Below are positions 18,495-27,829 of a stretch of 64,000 nucleotides of DNA, piece by piece. The position numbers and the translations under genes were made by a program. This stretch comes from Saliphagus infecundisoli (GTDB taxonomy: Archaea; Halobacteriota; Halobacteria; Halobacteriales; Natrialbaceae): positions 1-64,000 of the forward strand of contig NZ_JAIWHV010000008.1 in the NCBI RefSeq assembly GCF_020177375.1. The letters are read 5' to 3'. Position 1 is the stretch's first letter, and each line of letters opens with the position of its first letter. Under the pieces are notes generated by a model that saw only the letters and a program-made list of their open reading frames with translations, was not told the origin of the DNA and made no database searches.

Positions 18495-18539
18495 ATGACC
18501 GACAGCCGGCTACCGGGAGGTGAACCGGTGTGGAGCTGA
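18495..18539 (+). CDS. Short upstream ORF overlapping the topA start (possible leader peptide)
   Basis: ATG at 18495 opens a 14-codon frame MTDSRLPGGEPVWS ending in TGA at 18537-18539. It overlaps the first ten bases of topA in another frame. TATA-like GGTTATGC lies about 28 bases upstream, so the message could be leaderless at this ATG. The topA Shine-Dalgarno sequence lies inside this ORF. Coupled re-initiation at topA is inferred from layout only. Confidence 0.35.
   Translation: MTDSRLPGGEPVWS
18515..18523 (+). promoter_or_regulatory. Shine-Dalgarno sequence fixing the GTG start of topA
   Basis: GGGAGGTGA is seven bases upstream of the GTG at 18530. It is a strong match to the 3' end of archaeal 16S rRNA, unusual in a window where most starts look leaderless. 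It supports the GTG as the true start. Confidence 0.7.
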
Positions 18540-21010
18540 TCGTCACCGAGAAGGACAACGCTGCGAGACGGATCGCCGACATCCTGAGCGGGGAGAGCTA
18601 CGACTCGAGCCGGGAGAACGGGGTCAACGTCTACGAGTGGGGGGGCACGCGCTGTGTGGGTCTTTCGGGCCACGTCGTCGGCGTCGACTTCCCGCCCGAG
18701 TATTCGGACTGGCGCGACGTCGAACCCGTCGAGTTGATCGACGCCAGCGTCGAGAAGACCGCGACCAAGGAGAACATCGTCGCCACCCTCCGTATCCTCG
18801 CCCGCCAGGCCGAGGAGGCGACGATCGCGACCGACTACGACCGCGAGGGCGAGTTGATCGGGAAGGAGGCCTACGAGATCATCCGGGAGGTAGACGAGGA
18901 GATGCCGATCCGTCGCGTGCGCTTCTCCTCGATCACCGAAAACGAGGTCCGGAGCGCCTTCGCCGAACCCGAGGAGCTCGACTTCGATCTGGCGGCCGCC
19001 GGCGAGGCCCGCCAGACGATCGACCTCGTCTGGGGCGCTGCACTCACGCGCTTTCTCTCGCTGTCGTCGGGCCAACTCGGCAACGACTTCATCTCGGTGG
19101 GGCGGGTCCAGTCGCCCGCACTGAAGCTGCTGGTCGATCGCGAACGCGAGATCCAGGCGTTCGATCCCGAGTCCTACTGGGAGATCGTCGCCGACCTAGA
19201 AAAGACCGAGGGCGGCGAGGACTTCGAGTCCCAGTACTTCTATCTCGACGAGGAGGGCAACGAGGCGGAACGAGTCTGGGAGGAGGAGGCCGCCGACGCC
19301 GCAACCGCCGATCTGGAGGGTGCGACGACGGCGACGGTCGTCGATGTCGACCGCCGGAGCCGGACCGACGCACCGCCAGCGCCGTTCAACACGACTCAGT
19401 TCATCCGCGCGGCGAGCGCGATCGGCATCTCGGCAAAGCGAGCCATGAGCATCGCCGAGGACCTCTATACCGCAGGCTACATCACCTATCCCCGGACCGA
19501 CAACACCGTCTACCCCGACGACCTCGATCCCGAGGAGCTGCTGGGGGAGTTCTCGGGCCACCCGACGCTGGGTGAGGACGCCGACTCGCTGCTCGAGAGC
19601 GAGGAGATCGAGCCCACCGAGGGCGACGAGGAGACGACCGACCACCCGCCGATCCACCCGACCGGCGAGATCCCGACTCGAGGCGACGTCGACGACGACG
19701 AGTGGAAGGTGTTCGAACTCGTCGTCCGGCGCTTTTTCGCGACCGTCGCCGACGACGCCCGCTGGGAGCACCTCCGCGTCGAGAGCGAGGCCGCCGGCCG
19801 GTCGCTGAAGGCGAACGGCAAACGGTTGGTCGAGGCGGGCTACCACGCGGTCTACCCCTACTTCTCGACGAGCGAGAACTACGTCCCCGACGTCGAGGTC
19901 GGGGAGGAGCTGGCCGTCGGCGAGGTCGAGTGTACGGGCAAGGAGACCCAGCCCCCGCGCCGATACGGCCAGTCGCGGCTCATCGAGACGATGGAGGGGA
20001 TGGGGATCGGGACGAAGGCGACCCGTCACGAGATCATCCAGAAGCTCTACGACCGGGGCTACATCGAGAGCGATCCGCCCCGGCCGACACAGCTGGCGAT
20101 GGCTGTCGTCGAGGCCGCAGAGGAGTTCGCCGACCGGGTCGTCAGCGAGGAGATGACCGCCCAACTGGAGGCCGACATGGACGCCATCGCGAGCGGCAAG
20201 GCCGAGCTCGAGGACGTCACCCAGGAGTCCCGGGAGATGTTAGAAGAGATATTCGAGAACCTCGCGGACTCCCGGGAGGAGATCGGCGACCACCTCCGGA
20301 AGTCCCTGAAGGCGGACAAGCGGTTGGGACCCTGCCCCGAGTGTGGCGAGGACCTCCTGGTTCGCCGGAGCCGCCACGGTTCGTACTTCGTCGGCTGTGA
20401 CGGCTACCCCGACTGCGAGAACACCCTGCCCCTGCCCTCGACGGGGAAGCCGCTCATCCTCGAAGAAGAGTGCGACGAGCACGGGCTCCACGAGGTGAAG
20501 ATGCTCGCCGGCAGACAGACGTTCGTCCATGGCTGTCCGCTCTGTAAGGCAGAAGAGGCCGGCGAGGGACCAGTGCTGGGGGAGTGTCCCGACTGTGGAA
20601 CGCAAGAGGGTGGAGAACTCGCCGTCAAGACCCTCCAGAACGGCTCCCGGCTCGTCGGCTGTACCCGCTACCCCGACTGCGAGTACTCGCTTCCGCTCCC
20701 GCGGCGCGGGGAGATCGAGGTCACCGGTGACCGCTGTGAGGAACACGACCTCCCCGAACTGCTCGTCCACAACGGCGAGGAACCCTGGGAGCTGGGCTGT
20801 CCGATCTGTAACTACCGGGAGTTCCAGGCCAGAGAGAACGGCTCGGAACTCGAGGCCATAGAGGGGGTCGGCGAGAAAACGGTCGAGAAGCTGGCGGCGG
20901 CCGGCATCGAGAGCATCGAGGACCTCTCGACGGCGGACCCCGACGCGATCGCCGACGACGTAGAGGGGGTCAGCGCCGACCGGGTGCGTGGCTGGCAGGC
21001 GAAGGCTTAG
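18530..21010 (+). CDS. topA: DNA topoisomerase I (type IA)
   Basis: This 826-residue type IA topoisomerase relaxes negatively supercoiled DNA. The TOPRIM domain has E7 and the acidic triad in ATDYDREGELIGKE (about residues 100-113). SVGRVQSPALKLLVDRE follows, and the active-site tyrosine is Y320 in AGYITYPRTDN. The C-terminal third has Zn-ribbon modules (CPECGEDL...CDGYPDCENTLPLP; CDEHG...CPLCK; CPDCG...CTRYPDCEYSLPLP; CEEHD...CPICN). It ends with a helix-hairpin-helix-like tail (IEGVGEKTVEKLAAAGIESIEDL). The start is GTG. Its stop overlaps the convergent MATE gene by four bases. Confidence 0.96.
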   Translation: MELIVTEKDNAARRIADILSGESYDSSRENGVNVYEWGGTRCVGLSGHVVGVDFPPEYSDWRDVEPVELIDASVEKTATKENIVATLRILARQAEEATIATDYDREGELIGKEAYEIIREVDEEMPIRRVRFSSITENEVRSAFAEPEELDFDLAAAGEARQTIDLVWGAALTRFLSLSSGQLGNDFISVGRVQSPALKLLVDREREIQAFDPESYWEIVADLEKTEGGEDFESQYFYLDEEGNEAERVWEEEAADAATADLEGATTATVVDVDRRSRTDAPPAPFNTTQFIRAASAIGISAKRAMSIAEDLYTAGYITYPRTDNTVYPDDLDPEELLGEFSGHPTLGEDADSLLESEEIEPTEGDEETTDHPPIHPTGEIPTRGDVDDDEWKVFELVVRRFFATVADDARWEHLRVESEAAGRSLKANGKRLVEAGYHAVYPYFSTSENYVPDVEVGEELAVGEVECTGKETQPPRRYGQSRLIETMEGMGIGTKATRHEIIQKLYDRGYIESDPPRPTQLAMAVVEAAEEFADRVVSEEMTAQLEADMDAIASGKAELEDVTQESREMLEEIFENLADSREEIGDHLRKSLKADKRLGPCPECGEDLLVRRSRHGSYFVGCDGYPDCENTLPLPSTGKPLILEEECDEHGLHEVKMLAGRQTFVHGCPLCKAEEAGEGPVLGECPDCGTQEGGELAVKTLQNGSRLVGCTRYPDCEYSLPLPRRGEIEVTGDRCEEHDLPELLVHNGEEPWELGCPICNYREFQARENGSELEAIEGVGEKTVEKLAAAGIESIEDLSTADPDAIADDVEGVSADRVRGWQAKA

Positions 21011-22575
21011 TCCTCGGCGCTCGCTGCCGGCGCCGGACCTTTCTCCTCGCGGTCGATGTAGGCTTCCTTCCAGGTCCCCCGCGAGAACCAGGCGACGCCG
21101 ACGATCGCACCCAGGATATTGCCGACGGCCATCCCGACCCAGACCCCGCTCTCGTCCCACCCGAACACGAAGACGAGCGCGAAGACGCTGGCCACCCGGC
21201 CGACCCACAGCGTCAGCATCGAGATGACCATCGCGATCTTGGTGTTGCCGGCGCCCCGGAACCCGCCGAGGATCACCTGGGTGACGCCGATGAAGGCGAA
21301 CTCGACCGACCGGGTTCGGACGTACTCGACGCTGTGGGCGATCGTCTCCGGGGCGTCGGGCACGTCCCCCAGGAAGACGCTCACGATCGGTTCGGTGAAG
21401 ACGGCCATCACGACGGCGACCAGCAACATGACGCCGGCGCCCGTCGCGGCCGCGAGCCGGACCGCGCGTGCGGCGCGATCGCTCCGGCCCGCGCCCAGGT
21501 TCTGGCCGACCATCGTGTCGATCGCCCGCCCCAATCCCATCGCGGGGAGAAAGACGAGCGAGATCAGCCGGTTGCCCAGGCCGTAGGCCGCCACGACGGG
21601 CGGCGAGAAGGTGACGATCATCGCGGTCAGCGTGATCATCGCCATCGCGCTCGTGGTCTGTTCGACCATCGTCGGCACCCCGAGGCGAACGATGTCGGCG
21701 ATGAACTCGAGGTCGGGCGCCAGGTGTCCGAGCTCCACGTTCGGCCCGCGTGTGGTGGCAAAGAGCAGCCAGAGCCCGATCACGGTCGCGATCCCCCGGG
21801 CGAGGATCGTCGCCGCCGCGGCGCCCTCGATCCCCCACCCTGCGAAGCCGACCGAGCCGTACAGCGAGGCCTCGACGGCCGCGAAGTCGACACCGAGCGG
21901 GGCGGCGTCGAGCCAGACGAACAGGGGGTTGCCGGAGAATCCGAAGATGAAGAAGGGGTCGAGGACGACGTTCGCGAGGACGCTCACGGCCATCACGACC
22001 ATCGGCGTCCGGGTGTCGCCGTAGCCGCGCATGAGCGCCGAGAAGACGAAGAAGCCGAACATCAGCGGGATCCCCACGAAGAAGACCTCCATGTAGTCGG
22101 CCGCCAGCGGGATGACCTCGGCGGCCGTGTCGGCGTCGCTCGGGAGGAGCTCGAGGGCCGGGCGGGTGTAGAAGTAGCCGCCGACCCCGATGACCACCGA
22201 GAGGAGGCCGACGAAGGTGAACGTCTGTCCGGCGACCAGTCCCGCCGAGCGATCGCCCTCAGCGCCGGTGTACTGGGCGACGAGGATCGCCCCCGCGGCG
22301 GTGAACCCGCCGGCGATGGCGATCAGCAGGAAGATCAGGGGGAAAGCGAGGCTGACCGCGCCGACCGCGTCGGCCGACAGCCGGCCGAGGTAGAGCGTGT
22401 CGACGACGTTGTAGGTGACCTGCAGCAGCTGGATGACGACGATCGGCCAGGCCAGCCGAAACAGCGGCCGGACGAGACTGCCCTCGGTGATCGACTCGTC
22501 GTCGGGGCCGTCGCTTTCCGGCGGCGAACCCCCCGTAGACCGGTCGCGGTCCGGCCCATCGACGTCGTCGCTCAC
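21007..22575 (-). CDS. MATE family efflux transporter (paralogue of the gene at 2582)
   Basis: The 522-residue protein has about 12 membrane segments. A charged Asp-rich cytoplasmic N-terminus of about 30 residues leads into ITEGSLVRPLFRLAWPIVVIQLLQVTYNVVDTLYLG. The second half repeats the motif (LGVPTMVEQTTSAMAMITLTAM, YGLGNRLISLVFLPAMGLGRA). It resembles the 2582-4021 protein throughout, including the RGTWKE end, so the pair are likely ancient duplicates. Compared with that copy it has an insert between the sixth and seventh helices (FVWLDAAPLGVDFAAVEASLYGS). Confidence 0.92.
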   Translation of the reverse strand: MSDDVDGPDRDRSTGGSPPESDGPDDESITEGSLVRPLFRLAWPIVVIQLLQVTYNVVDTLYLGRLSADAVGAVSLAFPLIFLLIAIAGGFTAAGAILVAQYTGAEGDRSAGLVAGQTFTFVGLLSVVIGVGGYFYTRPALELLPSDADTAAEVIPLAADYMEVFFVGIPLMFGFFVFSALMRGYGDTRTPMVVMAVSVLANVVLDPFFIFGFSGNPLFVWLDAAPLGVDFAAVEASLYGSVGFAGWGIEGAAAATILARGIATVIGLWLLFATTRGPNVELGHLAPDLEFIADIVRLGVPTMVEQTTSAMAMITLTAMIVTFSPPVVAAYGLGNRLISLVFLPAMGLGRAIDTMVGQNLGAGRSDRAARAVRLAAATGAGVMLLVAVVMAVFTEPIVSVFLGDVPDAPETIAHSVEYVRTRSVEFAFIGVTQVILGGFRGAGNTKIAMVISMLTLWVGRVASVFALVFVFGWDESGVWVGMAVGNILGAIVGVAWFSRGTWKEAYIDREEKGPAPAASAED

Positions 22576-22643
22576 TGGATTTCGAAACGAAACGTCAGGG
22601 GATCAACGTTGTGATTCGATCCGGGGGTGCGAGAGAACCCGGC

Positions 22644-23306
22644 CTACGGCGTCTCGTTGGTCTCGATCGAGAACTCGCCGCGGGGGTAGGCGACGCAGGT
22701 GAGCACGTAGCCGTCGCTCATCTCGTTCTCGTCGAGCATCTGCTGGTTGTCGTGTTCGACGAGGTCGTTCGCGTCGCCGTCGACCCGGGCGCCACAGGAG
22801 ACACACGACCCCTCTCTACAGGCGTAGGGGAGGTCCCAGCCCTGCTCTTCGCCCTGGTCGAGGAGAGGCTCGTTGTTCGCGACCTCGATCGTCTCGCCTT
22901 CCTTGACCCACTCGACCTCGTAGTACTCGATCTCGTCCTCGGGGATGTCGCCGGGACCCGAGGCGGTGGCTCCGTCCCCCTCGCTTCCTTCGCCCTCCTC
23001 GCCCTCGGCGAGTTCGCCGCCGGCCTCGCCCCCGCCGACCGCGACGGCGCCGCCGCCCCCGATCGAGCGGTTCATCGGCTCGGGGAAGTCGGTCTCGGGG
23101 ACCGTCTCCGCGCGACGCTCTAGGACCTCCCCTGAGAGGTCCTCGCTCGGGGTCCAGGGCGTCCCCTTCAGGTAGTGGAGGACGACGGCCCCGACGGCCA
23201 ACGCGACGCCGATGAGAAACGCGGTCGCGCTGAACTCCATCGTCCCTTCGGTGCCGCCCCCCGCGGCGGCGACCGTCGTGGCGATCCCGGGTGCGCTGAT
23301 CTCCAT
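22644..23306 (-). CDS. Membrane-anchored 2Fe-2S ferredoxin
   Basis: This 220-residue protein has an N-terminal transmembrane segment (FSATAFLIGVALAVGAVVLHYL, about residues 25-46), a Gly/Glu-rich linker and a C-terminal plant-type ferredoxin domain. The cluster ligands are C163, C168, C171 and C204 (CREGSCVSCG...VLTC). It would carry electrons at the membrane face; the partner is unknown. I start at 23306 (MEISAPG) because TTAAAC on the minus strand (23331-23336) is at TATA distance. MEFSATAF at 23240 is the alternative. It is transcribed after no obvious partner gene. Confidence 0.87.
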   Translation of the reverse strand: MEISAPGIATTVAAAGGGTEGTMEFSATAFLIGVALAVGAVVLHYLKGTPWTPSEDLSGEVLERRAETVPETDFPEPMNRSIGGGGAVAVGGGEAGGELAEGEEGEGSEGDGATASGPGDIPEDEIEYYEVEWVKEGETIEVANNEPLLDQGEEQGWDLPYACREGSCVSCGARVDGDANDLVEHDNQQMLDENEMSDGYVLTCVAYPRGEFSIETNETP

Positions 23307-23409
23307 ATGGCTCGCGTTTGGGGCAGGTGGTTTAACTGTATTGTGTTTCACTCAGAGGGTCGGTTGTACCGACGTCCGGGTGATCGCCGGTAACGGACTA
23401 CGACCGACC

Positions 23410-23994
23410 CTATCGGAGGAGGTCGGCCGCCGCGACGACAGTCGCGAACTCGCCTTCGAGCTGGGCGAGGGCCGTTCGGTGGACGAGGTCGGCGTCGAAC
23501 CGCTCGCCCGCCAGCTCCCGGCCGAAGGTCGCGGTCGCATCCCGGACCACGCGGACGTCGAACCCGCGGTTCTCGGCCATCCGCGCGGTCGTCGAGACGC
23601 AGTGGTCGGTCGTCAGTCCACAGACGACGACCTCCCCGATCGCTCGCTCGCGGAGCCAGTCCTCGAGGCCGGTCCCGACGAACGCGCCGTTGACCCGTTT
23701 CTCGAAGACGGTCTCGCCCTCGCGGGGGGAGAGCCCCTGCTTGAACGCGAATCCCGAACTATCGCCCCGCAGCGGCGAGTCCGGTTCGGTCGAGTCGTGG
23801 CGGACGTGAATCACGGGGAGTCTCTGCTCGCGCCAGTTCTCGAGGAGGTCCCGGGCGACCGCCTCGGCGTCGGGGTTGTTCCGCTCGCCCCACGAGGGGT
23901 CGTCGAACCCCCGCTGGAAATCGACGAGAACGAGCGCCGGTCCCGGGCGGTCGTCGCCCTCGTGTCCGCTCCGACCTCTCCGTCGGTCGGTCAT
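23410..23994 (-). CDS. Isochorismatase-family cysteine hydrolase
   Basis: The 194-residue protein has the family triad: D25 in [12 protein letters not shown]99 in FEKRVNGAF and C132 in [17 protein letters not shown] cis-peptide-type motif precedes the cysteine. Members hydrolyse nicotinamide, ureidoacrylate or related amides and ethers; the substrate cannot be read here. The start ATG overlaps the stop of the YqcI-like gene by four bases, so the two are one transcription unit. Confidence 0.88.
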   Translation of the reverse strand: MTDRRRGRSGHEGDDRPGPALVLVDFQRGFDDPSWGERNNPDAEAVARDLLENWREQRLPVIHVRHDSTEPDSPLRGDSSGFAFKQGLSPREGETVFEKRVNGAFVGTGLEDWLRERAIGEVVVCGLTTDHCVSTTARMAENRGFDVRVVRDATATFGRELAGERFDADLVHRTALAQLEGEFATVVAAADLLR

Positions 23995-24842
23995 CGCGCC
24001 CTCGGCGGGTCGGTCGCGTTGCCGTCGGGCTCGCCGGTCGAGTTCTCCGGGCGGAGACGGTCGGACTTGGGATGCTCGCGGGTGGTCGTGATCGGGCACT
24101 CCTCGGGGAACTGGTCGTCGTCGGCCGAGAACATGTACTGGACCCACTCGCGGTCGCCCTCGACGCCCCAGTCGCCCAGATCGGCGTGGGGACAGACGCC
24201 GTCGTACTCCGAGAGGCGATCCTGGATGACGTCCCGGGCGCGCTGGCCGGCCTCGGTGTCGGCGGTGACGTCGAGGCCCTCGAACAGCGCCCGAGGCTGG
24301 AAGGTAATTTCGAGACCGACCGGACAGTAGCGACTTCGGCGCTCGTCGTAAAAGGGTGCCCGGCAGGTCGGAAACATCGGCTCGCCCGAAAAGGAGAACT
24401 CCCAACGGGGGTCGTCGGGGTCGGTGGGGATCGCCTCGGGCCAGGGCTCGGGATCGTGGACGTGGAGGAACTGGAGGATATGCCAGAGGGTTTCGTGGTA
24501 CTCGGCCTCCGAGAGCTCCCGAGATGGCGGGCGAAAGAAGGCGACCAGCGACGCACGGTCGCTGTGGTCGGGCCAGACCTCGAGGTACTCTAGGAGAACG
24601 CGACCGAGGTCGAGCAGCGCGTCCTTGTCGGTCGTCGAGGGGACGACTGTATAGAGCGGTTCGCCGTCCCGGACCGATTCGGCGCCGAAGAAACAGGGAA
24701 ACGGGTTTTCGGTTCGCTCGCCCAGCAGCGCCCCACGGAACGTCCGCCAGTGAGCGCCGACCCAGTCGGGGGCCTCCCCGGATTCGACCCACGCGGCGAG
24801 AGTCCTCTGGTCCATGAGCCGCCCCGCACCGGCTTCGTCCAT
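23991..24842 (-). CDS. YqcI/YcgG-family protein
   Basis: The 283-residue protein shows the hallmarks of the YqcI/YcgG family: [72 protein letters not shown] and [15 protein letters not shown]. No biochemical function is established for the family to my knowledge. Guanitoxin-pathway hydroxylases and heme proteins have been discussed for relatives. MDQRTLAAW at 24815 is an alternative start. The four-base overlap with the isochorismatase-like gene suggests a joint function. Confidence 0.8.
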   Translation of the reverse strand: MDEAGAGRLMDQRTLAAWVESGEAPDWVGAHWRTFRGALLGERTENPFPCFFGAESVRDGEPLYTVVPSTTDKDALLDLGRVLLEYLEVWPDHSDRASLVAFFRPPSRELSEAEYHETLWHILQFLHVHDPEPWPEAIPTDPDDPRWEFSFSGEPMFPTCRAPFYDERRSRYCPVGLEITFQPRALFEGLDVTADTEAGQRARDVIQDRLSEYDGVCPHADLGDWGVEGDREWVQYMFSADDDQFPEECPITTTREHPKSDRLRPENSTGEPDGNATDPPRAR

Positions 24843-24931
24843 GTTCGACGTGCAGGTCGGAGCAGGCTTGTATCCTTCGCCCGCTCGACACGACCATCGG
24901 GATTTATCCTGACAGTGGACCCAACGGGGGT

Positions 24932-27088
24932 ATGGACGGACGCCGGACGAGCGAGACGGTCGAGAGCCTCCTCGACGACCTCACTCGCGAGGAGAAACTG
25001 GATCTTGTACGGGGCGCACCCGACCCCGAGGGAACGTCGACGGGCTACCTCCCCGGAGTTCCCCGGCTTGACGTCCCGCCCTTGCGGCTGGTCGACGGGC
25101 CGATGGGGATCCGGGCGGGCGGCTTCGAGGACCCACTGGCGGCGACGGCGTTCCCGGCCTCGATCTCGCTGGCCGCGACGTTCGACCCCGAACTCGCCCG
25201 CGAGCAGGGGGCGGCGATGGCCCGCGAGGCGAAGGCCCGCGGCCAGGACGCGGTCCTCGGGCCGGGCGTCAATCTCATTCGAGTCCCGCAGGGCGGGCGC
25301 AACTTCGAGTACCTCTCGGAGGAGCCGACGCTTTCGGCGGCCCAGGCGGGGGCGGTCGTGCGGGGGATCCAGGGCGAGGACGCCATCGCGACGCCGAAAC
25401 ACTACGTCGCGAACAGCCAGGAGACGGATCGGGTGACCGTGAGCAGCGAGGTCGACGAGCGAACCCTGCGGGAACTCTACCTCCCCGCGTTCCGGGCGGC
25501 AGTCGACGCCGGCGCGGGCTCCGTGATGACCGCCTACAACCGGATCAACGGGATCGACGCCAATGATCACGCCCATCTGATCCGGGACGTTCTCAAGGAG
25601 GAATGGGGCTTTCAGGGATACACCGTCTCGGACTGGTTCGCCACTCGGGACGCCGCGAGCGCGGCCAACGGCGGCCTCGACCTCGAGATGCCCGGAACGT
25701 CGGTCCGGGAGGCGTTCGGCGAGTACGAGGGCGAACCCGACCTCGACGCCATCGACCCCGGCGGGATGCCCGGCCCCGACCAGGGCGGGGTCTTCGGCGC
25801 TGATCTCGCGGTGGCCATCGAGGAGGGCGAGGTCCCCCTCGAGCGCCTCGACGACATGGTCGCCCGCGTCCTGCGCGCGATGGAGGAGATCGGGTTGCTC
25901 GGGGACCCGCGGCCGACGACCGAACGCCCGGATCGCGAGGGCGCGATCGACACCGACGACCACCGCGCGCTCGCCGAACGGATCGCCGTCCGTGGGACGG
26001 TCCTGCTCGAAAACGACGGGGTCCTCCCGCTTGCAGACGACGTGGACGTCGCGTTGATCGGTCCGAACGTCGACAGCGCGACCCTCGGCGGCGGAGGCTC
26101 CTCGGCGGTGACTCCCTTCCTCGAGCGCAGTCCGGCGACCGCGTTCTCCGACCGGGAGCCCTCGGTGACCGTCGAGGAGGGGCTCCCACCGGTCGAGGGC
26201 GCGGACCTGTTCGACGTGTTCGACGGCGACGGCGAGGAGGAGGAGGAGTCGGACGGCCGGGAGCCGAAAATGGACGATGCGGTCGCGGCCGCCGAGCGAG
26301 CGGAGGTCGCGGTCGTGGTCGTAGGGGACACGACCACCGAGGGCCGGGATCGCGAGGACCTCCGGCTTCCCGGCCGCCAGGACGAACTCGTCTCCCGCGT
26401 CGCCGACGCCGGGGGGCGGACGGTCGTCGTCGTCAACTCCGGTGGCCCCGTCGAGGTGCCCTGGCGCGAGAAGGTCGACGCGATCGCCGCGGCGTGGTAC
26501 CCCGGCCAGGCCGACGGCGCGGCGCTGACCGCCGTCCTCTACGGCGACGAGGAGCCGGGCGGGCGGCTCCCGGTGACGTTCGCTCCCGAGGGGGAGTATC
26601 CCACGAGCGACGAGCGCCAGTATCCGGGCGTCGACGGCGAGGCTCACTACGGGGAGGGGCTCTTCGTCGGCTACCGCCACTTCGACGCGGCCGACGCCGA
26701 GGCGACCTACCCCTTCGGCCACGGCGAGTCCTACGCCGAGTTCGCCTACGGCGAGCCCGAACTCGTCGAGGGCGACCGAGCGGGACCGGGAGTCGCGGTC
26801 CGGGTGCCCGTCGAGAACGTCGCCGACCGGCCTGGCCGGGAGGTCGTGCAAGTTTACGTCCGTCCGCCCCGGAACGACGACCGGCCGGTCCGGGAACTCG
26901 CCGGCTTCGCCTCCGTCGAGATCGGCGCCGGCGAGGAGCGGGCGGTCGAGATGGGCCTCGAGGGCAGGGCCTTCTCGCGGTGGGATGGCGAGGAGGGGTG
27001 GACGGTCGATCCCGGAACCTATACCGTCGAGGTCGGCCGCTCCTCGGGCGATCTCCGGACGACGGTTGCCGTCGAGATCGAGCCGTAG
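24932..27088 (+). CDS. Glycoside hydrolase family 3 (beta-glucosidase-like)
   Basis: This 718-residue GH3 enzyme has an N-terminal TIM-barrel with LVDGPMGIR, KHYVANSQETDR (K156-H157) and the nucleophile D234 in GYTVSDWFATRD. A beta-sandwich domain with RGTVLLENDGVLPL follows, and a C-terminal FnIII-like domain (VENVADRPGREVVQVYVRPP...ELAGFASVEI). It would cleave beta-linked glucosides or xylosides. No signal peptide is seen, so it is cytoplasmic. GGGATTTATCC about 30 bases before the ATG is a likely TATA. An Asp/Glu-rich insert (DGDGEEEEESDGREPK) lies in the middle domain. Confidence 0.92.
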   Translation: MDGRRTSETVESLLDDLTREEKLDLVRGAPDPEGTSTGYLPGVPRLDVPPLRLVDGPMGIRAGGFEDPLAATAFPASISLAATFDPELAREQGAAMAREAKARGQDAVLGPGVNLIRVPQGGRNFEYLSEEPTLSAAQAGAVVRGIQGEDAIATPKHYVANSQETDRVTVSSEVDERTLRELYLPAFRAAVDAGAGSVMTAYNRINGIDANDHAHLIRDVLKEEWGFQGYTVSDWFATRDAASAANGGLDLEMPGTSVREAFGEYEGEPDLDAIDPGGMPGPDQGGVFGADLAVAIEEGEVPLERLDDMVARVLRAMEEIGLLGDPRPTTERPDREGAIDTDDHRALAERIAVRGTVLLENDGVLPLADDVDVALIGPNVDSATLGGGGSSAVTPFLERSPATAFSDREPSVTVEEGLPPVEGADLFDVFDGDGEEEEESDGREPKMDDAVAAAERAEVAVVVVGDTTTEGRDREDLRLPGRQDELVSRVADAGGRTVVVVNSGGPVEVPWREKVDAIAAAWYPGQADGAALTAVLYGDEEPGGRLPVTFAPEGEYPTSDERQYPGVDGEAHYGEGLFVGYRHFDAADAEATYPFGHGESYAEFAYGEPELVEGDRAGPGVAVRVPVENVADRPGREVVQVYVRPPRNDDRPVRELAGFASVEIGAGEERAVEMGLEGRAFSRWDGEEGWTVDPGTYTVEVGRSSGDLRTTVAVEIEP

Positions 27089-27127
27089 GTGCCGTAGCTA
27101 CTTCCTGTCCCCGCCCGACGGGAGGAT

Positions 27128-27739
27128 ATGGACGTCTCGACCGTCGCGATTGCCGTCTTTGAGGGCGTCGAGGAACTAGACGCGATCGGCCCCTACGAAA
27201 CCTTCTCGGTCGCCGGGGACTCCGGCGGCGACCTCGACGTTTCTCTCCGGACGCTCGAGCCCACCGATCGGGTGACCTGCGCCCACGGCCTCCGGATCGA
27301 GCCGGACGGCGAACTGTCCGGCGGGGCGGACCTGATCGTCGTCCCGGGCGGGGGCTGGACGTCGGGAGAGGGTGGCGTCCGGACCGTCGTCGAGAACGGC
27401 CGCCTGCCGGCGGCTCTTGCCGACTGGTCCGAGGCGGGAAGGGAGGATCGGATGATCGCGTCGGTCTGTACCGGCGCGATGGTCCTCGCCGAGGCGGGGG
27501 TGCTCGACTGCCGTCCGGCCACGACCCACGCGAGCGCGCTCTCGGACCTGCGCGAAACCGGCGCCGAGGTCGTCGACGCCCGGATCGTCGACGACGGCGA
27601 CCTGCTCACCGCCGGCGGCGTCACCGCGGGGATCGATCTGGCACTCCATCTCGTCGCCCGGATCTGCGGCGACGACGTCGCGCGGGCGACGGCGACGACG
27701 CTCGAGCACGACCGGCCGAGCGACGTCTACCGGTCCTGA
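27128..27739 (+). CDS. DJ-1/PfpI-family protein
   Basis: The 203-residue Rossmann-like protein has the nucleophile elbow ASVCTGAMVLAEAG with C114, an FEGVEELDAIGPYETFS N-terminus with the conserved Glu, and GGVTAGIDLALHLVARICGDD. This matches the GATase1-like isonitrile hydratase/AraC-sensor branch of the family. It lies 39 bases after the GH3 gene, with GGGAGGAT just before the ATG as a possible SD. The exact reaction is unknown. Confidence 0.88.
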   Translation: MDVSTVAIAVFEGVEELDAIGPYETFSVAGDSGGDLDVSLRTLEPTDRVTCAHGLRIEPDGELSGGADLIVVPGGGWTSGEGGVRTVVENGRLPAALADWSEAGREDRMIASVCTGAMVLAEAGVLDCRPATTHASALSDLRETGAEVVDARIVDDGDLLTAGGVTAGIDLALHLVARICGDDVARATATTLEHDRPSDVYRS

Positions 27740-27829
27740 GTCTCCTCCCGTGCGTGCAGTCGGCTCGAGCCACCTCGTCTCGCGGGTCGCGGGGCTCCCC
27801 GCTCGACGGCCGTGACTCTTACTCGTTCC

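Noticed and set aside
18263-19075. Extension of the winged-helix frame upstream of 18262
   Set aside because: It runs antisense into topA and would displace the promoter. The motif-bearing part begins at MASWTNDGDRMDAI.
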